Below, one piece after another: positions 7,953 through 16,812 of a stretch of 25,845 nucleotides of DNA (positions are counted from its first letter, which is position 1; the number at the start of each line of letters is the position of its first letter). The translations under genes and the position numbers were made by a program. This DNA comes from DATGMS01 sp035303945 (GTDB lineage Bacteria > Bacteroidota > Bacteroidia > Cytophagales > Cyclobacteriaceae), in the NCBI GenBank assembly GCA_035303945.1, contig DATGQZ010000031.1, forward strand, positions 1-25,845, in the 5' to 3' direction. Below the pieces are notes generated by a model. The model worked only from the letters and a program-made list of their open reading frames with translations, made no database searches and was not told the DNA's origin.

Positions 7953-8390
7953 TTACCCACAAGCAATTTTGTCTACGCGCGCTTGATGTCTCCCACCTTC
8001 GAAATCAGTTTGAAGAAAAACCTTAACCATGTTTTCGGCTACATCAAAGGAAATAAAACGGGCGGGAATGGCTAGCACGTTTGCATTGTTGTGCTGACGG
8101 CTCAAGGCAGCAAGCTCTTCATTCCAGCACAAGGCTGCTCTAATACCCTGATGTTTATTGGCTGTTATAGCAACACCATTGCCACTACCACAGATCACAA
8201 TTCCTTGATCCGCATCACCTTTTTCTATAGCTGAGCATAGAGGATGTACATAATCTGGATAATCGACTGAAGCATCCGATCCCGGACCAAAATCCTGGAC
8301 TTCATAGCCCAGTTCGGCAAGTATGTCTATCAATTGGCGCTTGTACTCAAAGCCGGCATGATCCCCGCCTATAGCGATTTTTTTGGACAT
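7953..8390 (-). CDS. rpiB: Ribose-5-phosphate isomerase B
   Basis: RpiB interconverts ribose-5-phosphate and ribulose-5-phosphate in the non-oxidative pentose phosphate pathway. The 145-residue protein matches the RpiB/LacAB family throughout: IAIGGDHAGFEYK (D10, H11), YPDYVHPLCSAI, GIVICGSGNGVAITANK with the catalytic cysteine C67, and SRQHNNANVLAIPAR with H100. The length is standard. It is the last gene of the glyA-tatC-rpiB run, 11 bp after tatC, and ends at the bidirectional terminator. Allose-6-phosphate isomerase is a related activity, but no allose genes are near. Confidence 0.93.
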   Translation of the reverse strand: MSKKIAIGGDHAGFEYKRQLIDILAELGYEVQDFGPGSDASVDYPDYVHPLCSAIEKGDADQGIVICGSGNGVAITANKHQGIRAALCWNEELAALSRQHNNANVLAIPARFISFDVAENMVKVFLQTDFEGGRHQARVDKIACG

Positions 8391-8401
8391 ATTGAATTCT
8401 T

Positions 8402-9244
8402 TTATAGTTCAGCAAACTCCTGCGCACGTTTTTTCTCCAGCCGCACTGCAATCTTGATTCCCACTTCGTAGAGTACCAAAATCGGCATCGCTATCAGCAA
8501 CTGACTGATTACGTCTGGTGGGGTAATTAAAGCAGACACCACTAAAATGACGATTACCGCATGCCGCCTGTAAGAACGTAGCCACGCCGAGGATACCAGC
8601 CCTGACATAGATAAAAAATAGATAATTACGGGAAGCTGGAACATGATGGCCGACGCAATTACCAGCATACTCAAAGTAGAGATATACGAGGTAATATCAA
8701 ACTCATTCATGATGGATGGATCCACTTGGTAGTTAGACAGGAAGTTGATCGAAAGCGGAGCCAGAATAAAGTATCCAAATCCTGCACCCAGAAAAAACAA
8801 CACGCTAACGAAAAACACCGCTCCCCGAGCAGCCTTTCTTTCATTTTCGTGAAGCCCAGGACTGACAAATCGCCAAATCTCCCAAAACAAATAAGGAAAT
8901 GCCACAATCAATCCAATCACCAAACTGGAGGTCATGTGCATAGAAAATTGACCTGTCATCTGCCTACTTTGAATAATAAAAGGAAGCTCCTCAATACAAA
9001 GTGCCGGGATTGACAAGGCATCCGCTACTTTGCATAAAGTGGTGTATGTGATAAAATCCGGCTTGGAGGGACCTAAAATCACCTTGCCAAAAACAAAACT
9101 TTTGGCTAAAAAAGCCGCTACGGTGAAGACAAATACAGCCGCAAGAGATCTAAGCAAATGCCAACGCAATTGCTCTAAATGATCTAAAAATGACATGCTT
9201 GATTCGTCCTCTTCTTCCTCTTCTCTATACTGATCCAGTGCCAC
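8402..9244 (-). CDS. tatC: Twin-arginine translocase subunit TatC
   Basis: TatC is the membrane receptor of the Tat pathway, which exports folded proteins carrying RR signal peptides. The 280-residue protein has the family landmarks: SFLDHLEQLRWHLLRSL at the start of helix 1, FPYLFWEIWRFVSPGLHENE in the first cytoplasmic loop, and ALITPPDVISQLLIAMPILV near the end. Six hydrophobic segments are visible. Two unusual features are an acidic N-terminal extension (EEEEEDESS) and a long first periplasmic loop with two cysteines (C71 and C83) that could form a disulfide. No tatA or tatB gene is in the window. It lies 13 bp downstream of glyA and 11 bp upstream of rpiB, so the three are probably one transcript. 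Confidence 0.94.
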   Translation of the reverse strand: MALDQYREEEEEDESSMSFLDHLEQLRWHLLRSLAAVFVFTVAAFLAKSFVFGKVILGPSKPDFITYTTLCKVADALSIPALCIEELPFIIQSRQMTGQFSMHMTSSLVIGLIVAFPYLFWEIWRFVSPGLHENERKAARGAVFFVSVLFFLGAGFGYFILAPLSINFLSNYQVDPSIMNEFDITSYISTLSMLVIASAIMFQLPVIIYFLSMSGLVSSAWLRSYRRHAVIVILVVSALITPPDVISQLLIAMPILVLYEVGIKIAVRLEKKRAQEFAEL

Positions 9245-9257
9245 TCGTTTCTACAAT

Positions 9258-10526
9258 TTAATATAAGGGAAATTGAACCATCCAATCATTGACTTCCTTT
9301 TTAATCTCGGCAAGAGCTGCCTCATTTTCGTAGGAAGTCAACGAACGATCAATCAAGTCCACTATTTTGAGCATATCATCTTCCTTTAGTCCCCTGGTCG
9401 TTACGGCGGCTGTTCCAACCCTCATACCTGAAGTCACAAAAGGAGATCTTTTGTCAAAGGGCACCATGTTCTTGTTGATGGTAATATCTACTTTTCCAAG
9501 CGTCTCTTCCGCTTGCTTACCGGTAATATTTTTATTACCAAGATCGATCAACATCAAATGGTTATCTGTACCTCCCGATATGATTTTGTATCCTCTTTCC
9601 ACAAATGCACCAGCCATCATAGCCGCATTTTTTTTCACCTGAAGTACATAGTCTTTGTAGTCATCTGACAAAGCCTCTTGGAAGGCCACCGCTTTCGCTG
9701 CTATGATATGCTCCAAAGGTCCCCCCTGCGTGCCAGGGAAAACTGCAGCGTCCAACAATGATGACATTTTTCTGACTTCACCCTTTGGGGTAGTGATGCC
9801 GAAAGGATTGTCAAAATCATGTCTCATCATAATCAAACCACCTCTAGGACCCCTCAAAGTCTTATGGGTGGTAGTGGTTACAATATGACAGTGATCCAAA
9901 GGATCAGTTAATAAACCTCGAGCGATTAATCCTGCGGGATGAGAAATGTCGGCTAACAAAAGCGCACCTACTTCATCTGCAATGGCTCTCAGCCGTTCGT
10001 AATTCCAATCCCTACTATAAGCTGAAGCGCCGCATATGATCAGCTTTGGCTTTACTTCCTTAGCTTTTGCTTCTACTTTATCATAATCAATTACCCCGGT
10101 CTCTTCTTCTACACCGTAAAAGTGAGGATCGTACAACTTACCGGAAAAATTTACGGGAGAACCATGGGTCAAATGGCCGCCGTGGGATAGATCGAATCCC
10201 AAAATGGCATCTCCAGGTTGAAGACAAGCTAGAAATACAGCGGCATTGGCTTGCGCACCAGAATGAGGCTGCACATTCGCCCATGTGGCACCAAATAGTT
10301 CTTTTGCTCTATCTATAGCCAGCTGTTCAATTTGATCCACTACTTCACATCCGCCATAATAACGTCGGTTGGGCAAGCCTTCTGCATATTTATTGGTCAA
10401 TACGCTGCCCGCAGCTTCCATTACCTGTTTGCTGGTAAAATTTTCAGAAGCGATTAATTCAATACCAACTTTTTGACGACGTTCTTCTTTATCTATTAAG
10501 TCAAATATTACCTGATCTCTCTTCAT
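9258..10526 (-). CDS. glyA: Serine hydroxymethyltransferase
   Basis: A PLP enzyme that converts serine and tetrahydrofolate to glycine and 5,10-methylene-tetrahydrofolate, the main entry to one-carbon metabolism. The 422-residue cytosolic protein has normal length. Signatures seen are GIELIASENFTS, YAEGLPNRRYYGGCEVVD, QPHSGAQANAAVF, the PLP-binding SHPAGLI region, and the Schiff-base lysine K222 in VTTTTHKTLRGPRGG. It is the first gene of the glyA-tatC-rpiB run and has its own promoter at 10549-10579. The start at 10526 is an ATG placed at the expected N-terminal region of the family. Confidence 0.96.
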   Translation of the reverse strand: MKRDQVIFDLIDKEERRQKVGIELIASENFTSKQVMEAAGSVLTNKYAEGLPNRRYYGGCEVVDQIEQLAIDRAKELFGATWANVQPHSGAQANAAVFLACLQPGDAILGFDLSHGGHLTHGSPVNFSGKLYDPHFYGVEEETGVIDYDKVEAKAKEVKPKLIICGASAYSRDWNYERLRAIADEVGALLLADISHPAGLIARGLLTDPLDHCHIVTTTTHKTLRGPRGGLIMMRHDFDNPFGITTPKGEVRKMSSLLDAAVFPGTQGGPLEHIIAAKAVAFQEALSDDYKDYVLQVKKNAAMMAGAFVERGYKIISGGTDNHLMLIDLGNKNITGKQAEETLGKVDITINKNMVPFDKRSPFVTSGMRVGTAAVTTRGLKEDDMLKIVDLIDRSLTSYENEAALAEIKKEVNDWMVQFPLY

Positions 10527-10548
10527 CGGTGCTTGATTTTTACTTTGC

Positions 10549-10579
10549 CAAAAGTAAACCGAAACAATGTATATTCCAA
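10549..10579 (-). promoter_or_regulatory. Bacteroidota-type promoter of the glyA operon
   Basis: On the minus strand TTG (10579-10577), 20 bp, then TACTTTTG (10556-10549). The -7 box matches TAnnTTTG fully; the spacer is one base longer than the usual 19. The predicted leader before the glyA ATG at 10526 is about 15 nt. Confidence 0.55.
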
Positions 10580-10823
10580 TTGATTATTGATTGATCCTGA
10601 AATTTCGAAAGGGCTTGGTAGATTTAGCAATAACCGTTGGAACCTGTGAGAATATTCTCTCCCTCTGCGTTTCCTCAGTCGCATTTGAAATATATTTCAC
10701 CGATCCCAAAGCTATACCGCAGTCATTTATACTAAAAAGAAAGGCTATTATTTGCCTTTAATGATTCCCAAATTTGCAAGCCTTAAAAATGGTTATTTTG
10801 AAAGGTTAACCTTAATTTTATGT
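10580..10823. other. Intergenic stretch with one 12-bp perfect palindrome
   Basis: No coding frame or RNA gene is apparent between the glyA promoter and the ATG at 10824. The one clear element is the palindrome GAGAATATTCTC at 10648-10659, which could be a regulator site for either divergent unit. I see no consensus TTG-N19-TAnnTTTG promoter for the plus-strand gene; the nearest candidate, TTTG-N17-TATTTTG around 10777-10800, has shortened spacing. Confidence 0.35.
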
Positions 10824-11198
10824 ATGATTGATTTTGAATTTAGGCCATTAACCTATTTTGACGGCACCGGCCCTACTTCTTTAATTGCCAAGCTCATTTA
10901 TCCGGAAAGCCAATGGGGTGAAGCCTTGACGCTATATGCCACCCCCATAGATGGCGAAATTCACTTTGAAATGGTCGACTATTATGGGAATGATTATATT
11001 TTAAAACCTCCCAAAGCTAATAAGCCTCTGAGCTTGGAAGAAATGATAGTGCTGATAGAAACCATGGAAGTACCCGAAGAAGGTGTTCAGGGAAGGGTTG
11101 ATCTCACCTTAAGTGGTATTCCTGAGGTTGAAAGTTGGGTGTATCCAGAACTCAAAACCTATTTTCATCAAAAACGAAAAACCTTCGGCATGGACTAA
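10824..11198 (+). CDS. Uncharacterised small cytosolic protein
   Basis: A 124-residue protein that I do not recognise. It begins MIDFEFRPLTYFDGTGPTSL and contains alternating hydrophobic and polar stretches with many acidic and aromatic residues (IHFEMVDYYGNDYILKPP, then EEMIVLIETMEVPEEG, then VESWVYPELKTYFHQKRK). There is no signal peptide and no membrane segment, so it is probably a soluble alpha/beta protein. The frame is open upstream to a TTG at 10752 and an ATG at 10761. I prefer the ATG at 10824 because the upstream part is basic and hydrophobic, unlike the rest. The AEC-family transporter follows 42 bp later on the same strand and may be co-transcribed. Confidence 0.6.
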   Translation: MIDFEFRPLTYFDGTGPTSLIAKLIYPESQWGEALTLYATPIDGEIHFEMVDYYGNDYILKPPKANKPLSLEEMIVLIETMEVPEEGVQGRVDLTLSGIPEVESWVYPELKTYFHQKRKTFGMD

Positions 11199-11240
11199 CG
11201 CCGATAGAAAATCAAATTTTGTCGTCCGACTTCATCCGTT

Positions 11241-12155
11241 ATGCCCAATATTCTGTTAATTTTTGTTTCGCTGCTCTTGGGAATTTTCCTGCAAAAGATC
11301 TCAGATTTTCCTGACAATGCTCCAAAGACACTTAATGCTTACCTGATATATATCGTACTTCCGGCCCTCGCCTTATTGCATATCCCAAGGATCATGATAA
11401 GTACGGAGCTGATTCTACCTGTCTTAGTAGCCTGGATGGGCTTTTTTTTATCTTGGCTGGCTTTTAGCCAAATTGGTAAAATCAAAAACTGGGATAGAGG
11501 TACAATTGGCTGTCTCATCATTACTGCGGGCTTGGCGAACACCTCCTTTATTGGGATACCCATTATTGAGGCATTATACGGCGCTGAAGGGTTGAAAATA
11601 GCAATACTTATTGACCAACCAGGATCGTTCGTTCTGGTCAGCAGCTTTGCGATTATCGTCGGCTCCATCTACAGCAATAAAAAAAGTAGGAAACGGGACA
11701 TCACTAAAAGTATTTTGACTTTCCCGCCATTTTTCTTTTTTGTAATTGCCTTAGCCATGAATTTAATGGGCATCCGAACCTTCGGTATCGCCGAACATAT
11801 TCTGGAAAGCTTTACCCTGACTTTAACCCCTATAGCCTTGCTGTCTGTTGGGCTACAAACAAAGCTTACCTTTGGCGACATCAAAGATCCAGCGCTTTGG
11901 TACGGCCTTGGATTTAAACTAATTTTAACGCCTCTAGTTATTTATATCCTGTATGGAATCATCTTGGGCGATGCTCCCATGGATCAATTGATCTATAAAG
12001 TGAGTGTATTAGAAGCAGGCATGGCGCCCATGATTGCAGGTTCCATCGTCGCTATCAGTTATGGTCTAAATCCGAGATTAGCTTCCCTGATGATTGGCAT
12101 TGGCATACCTCTATCTTTTGTGACCTTAGTGGGTTGGTATCTGGCCATTACATAA
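11241..12155 (+). CDS. AEC-family (auxin efflux carrier-like) transporter
   Basis: A 304-residue inner-membrane protein of the AEC/Mem_trans family (PF03547 type), whose bacterial members export or exchange small carboxylates such as malate or malonate. It begins with a hydrophobic segment (NILLIFVSLLLGIFLQK) followed by a LNAYLIYIVLPALALL helix that is characteristic of the family. In the middle comes GLANTSFIGIPIIEALYG, the conserved N-x-x-F-x-G-x-P motif. The second half has SVGLQTKL and ends with a hydrophobic helix. About nine or ten membrane segments are visible, and the length is normal. The substrate cannot be deduced. It lies 42 bp downstream of the uncharacterised 124-residue gene and ends at a terminator shared with the convergent AsmA-family gene. 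Confidence 0.88.
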   Translation: MPNILLIFVSLLLGIFLQKISDFPDNAPKTLNAYLIYIVLPALALLHIPRIMISTELILPVLVAWMGFFLSWLAFSQIGKIKNWDRGTIGCLIITAGLANTSFIGIPIIEALYGAEGLKIAILIDQPGSFVLVSSFAIIVGSIYSNKKSRKRDITKSILTFPPFFFFVIALAMNLMGIRTFGIAEHILESFTLTLTPIALLSVGLQTKLTFGDIKDPALWYGLGFKLILTPLVIYILYGIILGDAPMDQLIYKVSVLEAGMAPMIAGSIVAISYGLNPRLASLMIGIGIPLSFVTLVGWYLAIT

Positions 12156-12190
12156 AAAATCCCGTTGTACCAGCAACGGGATTTTCTTGC
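12156..12190. terminator. Bidirectional terminator between AEC transporter and AsmA-family genes
   Basis: Arms AAAATCCCGTTG (12156-12167) and CAACGGGATTTT (12174-12185) form a 12-bp perfect stem with a 6-nt loop. The T-rich end on each strand fits termination of both convergent genes. Confidence 0.82.
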
Positions 12191-12207
12191 GTAAATCCTT
12201 TTGTTAT

Positions 12208-15189
12208 TTATTGTACGGTATCCGGTTTAGCTTTCGGCCGATTTCCCAAGCCTTTCAAAATGCCCTTCAGCTCATCCACCGCTTTGTCTTTAGTCTGATT
12301 GATGACTTTAGCAGCCTCATTTTTCGCACTGTCTTTCGCTACCTCCGCCTTGGCTTTAAGCTCTTGTTTGATACTATCCTCTCTGGCTTTAAATTCAGCG
12401 GCTACTTCTTGCTTTACCTGATTGGTCGCAGAGCTCACACGCGATTTCAATGCATTTGTTAAATAGCTTTCTATATTTTCTCCTCCAGCAAGACTGACTT
12501 TGGGATTTGCATAATTTCCTTGAATATTAAAACCCAGGGGGATAGTGGTGTTTGAAACATCCGATTGGCTCAGGTTGGCCAACAGTCCGCTGACCTGCGA
12601 TCCAAACTTTTCCACCGGTACCTGCATATTGACCAGGTAGTTGATTGATCCGTCAAATCCAGTACTGCCCTGAATGTTAGCAGCATAGCCCCATAAGTTG
12701 AGGTCAAAGGGCTTCAATTGCAGCATGCCGTCTACGATTTCGATGGAAAGGTTGAGGTTTTTCAACGTGAGGGTATTTCCATCTTTGAGGCGTGTGAGAC
12801 TGGTGATCCCTTCTATGATCTTACTGTCACGCATGGCAGCCTCAACTACCTTTACCAAGCCATTTCCATCCAAGGAGGACAAAATCGGCATCATGTCTTG
12901 CCCTAATAGGCCGGACATTTTAAATTTTGTGGTGAAATCCCCCGTAAGATGCTGTGCCACAGGCGCAAAAGCTTTAACTGTATTAAAAGCATTGAACGCT
13001 TCGCGAATACTTAATCCAGCCACATCAAAGGTCATATCAAAAGCAGGCGCTGTGATATCCCTTGGATCATATGAACCCGTCAAGGCCAACTTACCCCCCA
13101 AAGTGCTCATTGATGCATTGTTAAAAGACAGTACCCCGTTTCTCAACGTCATGGCTCCATTGACATCTTTCAGCACCAAATTGTCATACAAAACCTCGTC
13201 AGCCCTGGCTGACATGGTAAAATCTATGTCTTTGGGCAATTCTATAACTGACAAACTTGAGGTATCTGCTGATGCGCTGGCAGTCATCCATTCATTGACA
13301 TTAAACTTGGGAGAGTGGAGATTCAAATTCCCCCTCAACGTCTGGTTTTCTCCAAAGATATACCCTATGTAATTGGTCAAACTGCCATTGGCAGTTAGTG
13401 GGCTTTGCCCCAGACGGGCATCAAATTCCGTTAAGTTAATGGCACTGGGAGAAAAATCTCCCCTCGCCGAGTTAATCCTCACGCCCTGAGGTAAATCCAA
13501 ATCCGTGTAGTAAAAATCTTTTACTTCAAGTTGCCCACTGGTAGCAAGTCGATCGTATCGGGAAGCCTCTACATCTGCATAATTGCCTTTGCTCTCTATA
13601 TTAGCGGTAACTCGCCCTTCCATAATAATGTTTTCCATGGGGAAGATGGTGGCGATTTTACCGAGATCGACTGTTCCTTTCACGGCTCCGTCCCAATTTA
13701 GACGCTCCAAGTCATTTACTTTTAAATTCCCGCTGATGGACTCCCCTTCGAGCTTAAAGCCAAATGAAGATAAATCGATCATCAAATCGTTCATTCTGCC
13801 AGTTTGATTAATGGCTGTCAGATTTACGTTCAGATACTCTATCGGCGCAGGGTATTCACTACTTTTCACATACCCATTATTCAGTACCGCAACAGCGTCG
13901 ATCTTAGGGATGACTTTAGCAACGCTGTCGTATCGCCCTTCTGCGGTTGCGTTAATATTTAAAGTTCCCTTCAGTTCCATACCTTCTATAGGGAAAATAG
14001 AGGTGAGCTCCTCCAAATTCAACTTTCCTAGCAGTTGACCATCTATATCATAGGTGACTAGATTTTTCAACAACAGCCTTCCGCTGATGGGATTACTACC
14101 AAAGTTTAACCTGAACTCGGAAATATTAACCTGGGTGTTATCAATATTGTCAGTACTGTTTTGCACTAATGCATTAATATTTACATCGCTAACCGGACGG
14201 GGGAGATCGGGGTATTTGAACATACCATCCTCTACTACCAAGCCTAATTCAAAAGAAGGAAATGCCTGCTCACTATAGATCCCTTTTATAAAGCCCTGGA
14301 AATTCATTGTTCCAGATGTTTCCAGTCCTTTAAATGCGTCGGTGTAGATGCCAGGCACCAGTGATAATATACTTTTAAAACTGTTATCCTTCCCCGCAAA
14401 AGACAGATCAAGCGCTATATCATCGGAAGGCATGGCCAAATATCCATCCACTCCAAAATTAAAGTCATTAAGGGTAAGATCGGCTTCCTCAAAAGTAAAT
14501 TTCATCTGCCCCATATCCACATTGATGCGGGAATCCAAATCCAACCTTTTGTTGCTTAAATAATTTACATCTTCATAATCCAGGCGAGCAATATTCACAT
14601 CCGCCTTAGCCAGCAGGTCATAAACCTCTGCGGAAAAATCGCCGGACCCGCGCATATTTAGATCTCCTAAAGCCATAAAAAATTTTAGCTGGCGGTCATC
14701 GTAAATAAAATCCAACTCATTGACCTCGATAAGATTGATCCCCAGATTAAAACCGCCTGAATCAGAATTGTGTTCTTCCTCTCCAGTTTCGACAGCAATA
14801 TCGTAATTAGCTCTTCCATCTTCCAAGACCTTGACATATACGCTCCCTCCGTTGAGATGGACAGCTGTCAGCTTGGGCGTATCATCAAATAGAATGGACT
14901 TGAGGTTCAAATCTACTTGAAATTCATTAGCATGAACCAATGTATCATACTGGAAAGGCTCATTCCCCACAACACCAAAATCTCTAATAGTGGCAGAAAT
15001 ATTGGGGAAATTTTTAAAGATGCTTAGACTGATCTTATCATGATCATAAAAGACTTGTGCATTTACCGAACCGGCAATTTCTTTGTCTACCCGTTCAAGA
15101 ATCTCATCTTTAAAAATAAAAGGCACCGCTATTAAGGCAACCAATAATAGGGCGAAAACGGCTAAAACGATGAATATGGTTTTCTTCAT
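12208..15189 (-). CDS. AsmA-family envelope protein
   Basis: A 993-residue protein anchored by one N-terminal helix (IFIVLAVFALLLVALIAVPFIF, about residues 5-26), with almost everything else in the periplasm. The start is typical of AsmA proteins: the anchor is followed by DEILERVDKEIAGSVNA and ISLSIFKNFPNISATIRDFG. The long middle consists of repeated beta-strand units as in AsmA/TamB-type lipid-transfer proteins (for example MSTLGGKLALTGSYD and LNLWGYAANIQGSTGFDGSI). Proteins of this superfamily bridge the envelope and are thought to move phospholipids or help outer-membrane assembly. The C-terminus (about 920-985) is a Lys/Glu/Ala-rich predicted coiled coil with a short basic end, an addition not found in short AsmA proteins. 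It is the last gene of the minus-strand block; the IMPase-family gene lies 136 bp upstream, so it may have its own promoter, although I see no consensus one. Confidence 0.85.
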   Translation of the reverse strand: MKKTIFIVLAVFALLLVALIAVPFIFKDEILERVDKEIAGSVNAQVFYDHDKISLSIFKNFPNISATIRDFGVVGNEPFQYDTLVHANEFQVDLNLKSILFDDTPKLTAVHLNGGSVYVKVLEDGRANYDIAVETGEEEHNSDSGGFNLGINLIEVNELDFIYDDRQLKFFMALGDLNMRGSGDFSAEVYDLLAKADVNIARLDYEDVNYLSNKRLDLDSRINVDMGQMKFTFEEADLTLNDFNFGVDGYLAMPSDDIALDLSFAGKDNSFKSILSLVPGIYTDAFKGLETSGTMNFQGFIKGIYSEQAFPSFELGLVVEDGMFKYPDLPRPVSDVNINALVQNSTDNIDNTQVNISEFRLNFGSNPISGRLLLKNLVTYDIDGQLLGKLNLEELTSIFPIEGMELKGTLNINATAEGRYDSVAKVIPKIDAVAVLNNGYVKSSEYPAPIEYLNVNLTAINQTGRMNDLMIDLSSFGFKLEGESISGNLKVNDLERLNWDGAVKGTVDLGKIATIFPMENIIMEGRVTANIESKGNYADVEASRYDRLATSGQLEVKDFYYTDLDLPQGVRINSARGDFSPSAINLTEFDARLGQSPLTANGSLTNYIGYIFGENQTLRGNLNLHSPKFNVNEWMTASASADTSSLSVIELPKDIDFTMSARADEVLYDNLVLKDVNGAMTLRNGVLSFNNASMSTLGGKLALTGSYDPRDITAPAFDMTFDVAGLSIREAFNAFNTVKAFAPVAQHLTGDFTTKFKMSGLLGQDMMPILSSLDGNGLVKVVEAAMRDSKIIEGITSLTRLKDGNTLTLKNLNLSIEIVDGMLQLKPFDLNLWGYAANIQGSTGFDGSINYLVNMQVPVEKFGSQVSGLLANLSQSDVSNTTIPLGFNIQGNYANPKVSLAGGENIESYLTNALKSRVSSATNQVKQEVAAEFKAREDSIKQELKAKAEVAKDSAKNEAAKVINQTKDKAVDELKGILKGLGNRPKAKPDTVQ

Positions 15190-15325
15190 AGGTCCTTGCT
15201 TGATAAGGATAGTATAAATCCAATTCTTTAAAACAAAAACGATACCGTGCCGGATATATCAGCCTTATTTCAGTAGGCGACTCTCCAAATAAAACCACCT
15301 TTCAGGTATCGATAACTGCTGCAGT

Positions 15326-16123
15326 TTATGGTAAAATTCTTATACGCTTCGTCCCAGCTAGAAGTTCCTCATGAATTTTTCCGTTTGTCGCAATCATTTC
15401 CCCTCCAAATATATAATTGTCACCTCCCCCAAAGTCGGAAACAATCCCACCTGCTTCCTGAACAATGATTAAGCCTCCGGCTACATCATAAGGTTTGAGA
15501 TTATGCTGAAAATAACCGTCTACTCTTCCTGCAGCTACATAACAAAGATCCAAGGCAGCGCTTCCCAGTCGTCTGAACCCATGAGAACGTTCTGTGAGAT
15601 CTTTTAATATAGCCATATAAGCATCTGTATAGTCTCCCATATCATAGGGAAAGCCGGTCGCCACCAAGCAAGTAGACAAATCGGCTGCAGTGCTGACTTG
15701 AATAGGTGTCTCATTACAAAAGGCACCCTTACCTTTTGCCGCATAGAAGCACTCGCTTCTGGTGATTTCGTATACGACCCCTAAAACTATCTCCTCGTTT
15801 TGCTGAAGACCGATACTCACAGCATAGAAAGGAAGATCATGGATGAAATTAGTAGTTCCATCTAAAGGATCAATAATCCAATTATAGACTTCCCCTTTGA
15901 CCGTGCTTGTTCCTTCTTCAGTAATAAAACCGGCTTCTGGAAGTATTTCGCTTAGTCTTTCCACAAGAATTTGCTCGGCTTGCTTGTCTACATAAGATAC
16001 CATATCATTAGTACCTTTCAGCTCCACCTTCGCAAGATCAAAATGCTGTCGTTCTTTGCGGATAAAAGCGCCAGCTCTTCTGGCCACATCTATGGTTTCC
16101 TCTAAAACCCTAATTATATCCAT
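15326..16123 (-). CDS. Inositol-1-monophosphatase family protein (SuhB-like)
   Basis: A 265-residue Mg2+-dependent, Li+-sensitive-type phosphatase. Metal-binding motifs are all visible: ITEEGT (E69, E70), DPLDGTTNF (residues 85-93) and PYDVAGGLIIVQEAGG (D213). Family members hydrolyse inositol phosphates, and in bacteria sometimes fructose-1,6-bisphosphate or PAP; SuhB also takes part in rRNA transcription. The substrate here cannot be told from motifs. It begins 1 bp after the rsmI stop codon, so it is almost certainly translated from the DUF493-pterin dehydratase-rsmI transcript. Confidence 0.9.
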   Translation of the reverse strand: MDIIRVLEETIDVARRAGAFIRKERQHFDLAKVELKGTNDMVSYVDKQAEQILVERLSEILPEAGFITEEGTSTVKGEVYNWIIDPLDGTTNFIHDLPFYAVSIGLQQNEEIVLGVVYEITRSECFYAAKGKGAFCNETPIQVSTAADLSTCLVATGFPYDMGDYTDAYMAILKDLTERSHGFRRLGSAALDLCYVAAGRVDGYFQHNLKPYDVAGGLIIVQEAGGIVSDFGGGDNYIFGGEMIATNGKIHEELLAGTKRIRILP

Positions 16124-16124
16124 A

Positions 16125-16811
16125 TCAATTTTTTCCTGCTACTGTAACTACTATTTCTCCTTTTATGGTATTGTCTTGGTAATAATCGATTAGCTCCCGC
16201 AATGTGCCACGAACATTTTCTTCATAAACCTTAGTCAGCTCCCGCGATACACAGGCCATACGATCCTCTCCAAATGCTTCACTGAATTGCACGAGTGTTT
16301 TCATCAAGCGATGAGGAGACTCGTAAAACACCATCGTACGGGTTTCATCTACCAACCCGTCGATACGGGTTTTCCTGCCTTTCTTATGGGGCAAAAATCC
16401 TTCAAAAACGAAGCGATCAACAGGAAGCCCCGAGTTGACCAGTGCTGGAACAAAGGCGGTGGGTCCAGGCAAACAATTAACAACAAGCCCCGCCTCCCTT
16501 ACAGCGCGTACCAGCAGAAAACCAGGATCAGAAATGGCAGGCGTGCCGGCATCGCTTACCAATGCCATTTGTTCGCCGCTCTTCAGCCTTTCTACCAACC
16601 TCTCTATTGTCTTATGTTCGTTAAAGATATGATAACTCTGGAGCGGCCTTGTAATTTCTAAATGCTTCAGCAATTTGCCAGTAGTACGGGTATCTTCCGC
16701 CAATATGACATCCACAGATTTTAACACTTCGATTGCCCTAAGCGTAATATCCTTCAAATTGCCGATGGGAGTAGGTACCAGGTACAGATGAGTGGCAGGA
16801 GGGTTTACCAT
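16125..16811 (-). CDS. rsmI: 16S rRNA (cytidine-1402-2'-O)-methyltransferase RsmI
   Basis: RsmI uses S-adenosylmethionine to 2'-O-methylate C1402 in the ribosomal P site. The protein shows the complete signature set: LYLVPTPIGNLKDITLRAIE, LAEDTRTTGKLLKHL, ALVSDAGTPAISDPGF, CLPGPTAFVPALVNSG, FVFEGFLPHKKGRK and MVFYESPHRL. With the ATG at 16811 it has 228 residues. A second ATG, four codons earlier at 16823, overlaps the upstream gene by 11 bp. I prefer 16811 because it gives TAATATG, a stop directly followed by a start one base later, and the conserved region begins soon after. The gene lies between pterin dehydratase and the IMPase-family gene with one-base gaps on both sides. Confidence 0.94.
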   Translation of the reverse strand: MVNPPATHLYLVPTPIGNLKDITLRAIEVLKSVDVILAEDTRTTGKLLKHLEITRPLQSYHIFNEHKTIERLVERLKSGEQMALVSDAGTPAISDPGFLLVRAVREAGLVVNCLPGPTAFVPALVNSGLPVDRFVFEGFLPHKKGRKTRIDGLVDETRTMVFYESPHRLMKTLVQFSEAFGEDRMACVSRELTKVYEENVRGTLRELIDYYQDNTIKGEIVVTVAGKN

Positions 16812-16812
16812 A

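Noticed and set aside
12698..13372. 224-codon plus-strand frame
   Set aside because: It is a shadow of the AsmA-family gene on the opposite strand and has no recognisable domain.
16287..16661. 124-codon plus-strand frame
   Set aside because: It lies antisense to rsmI, whose motifs span the whole stretch.
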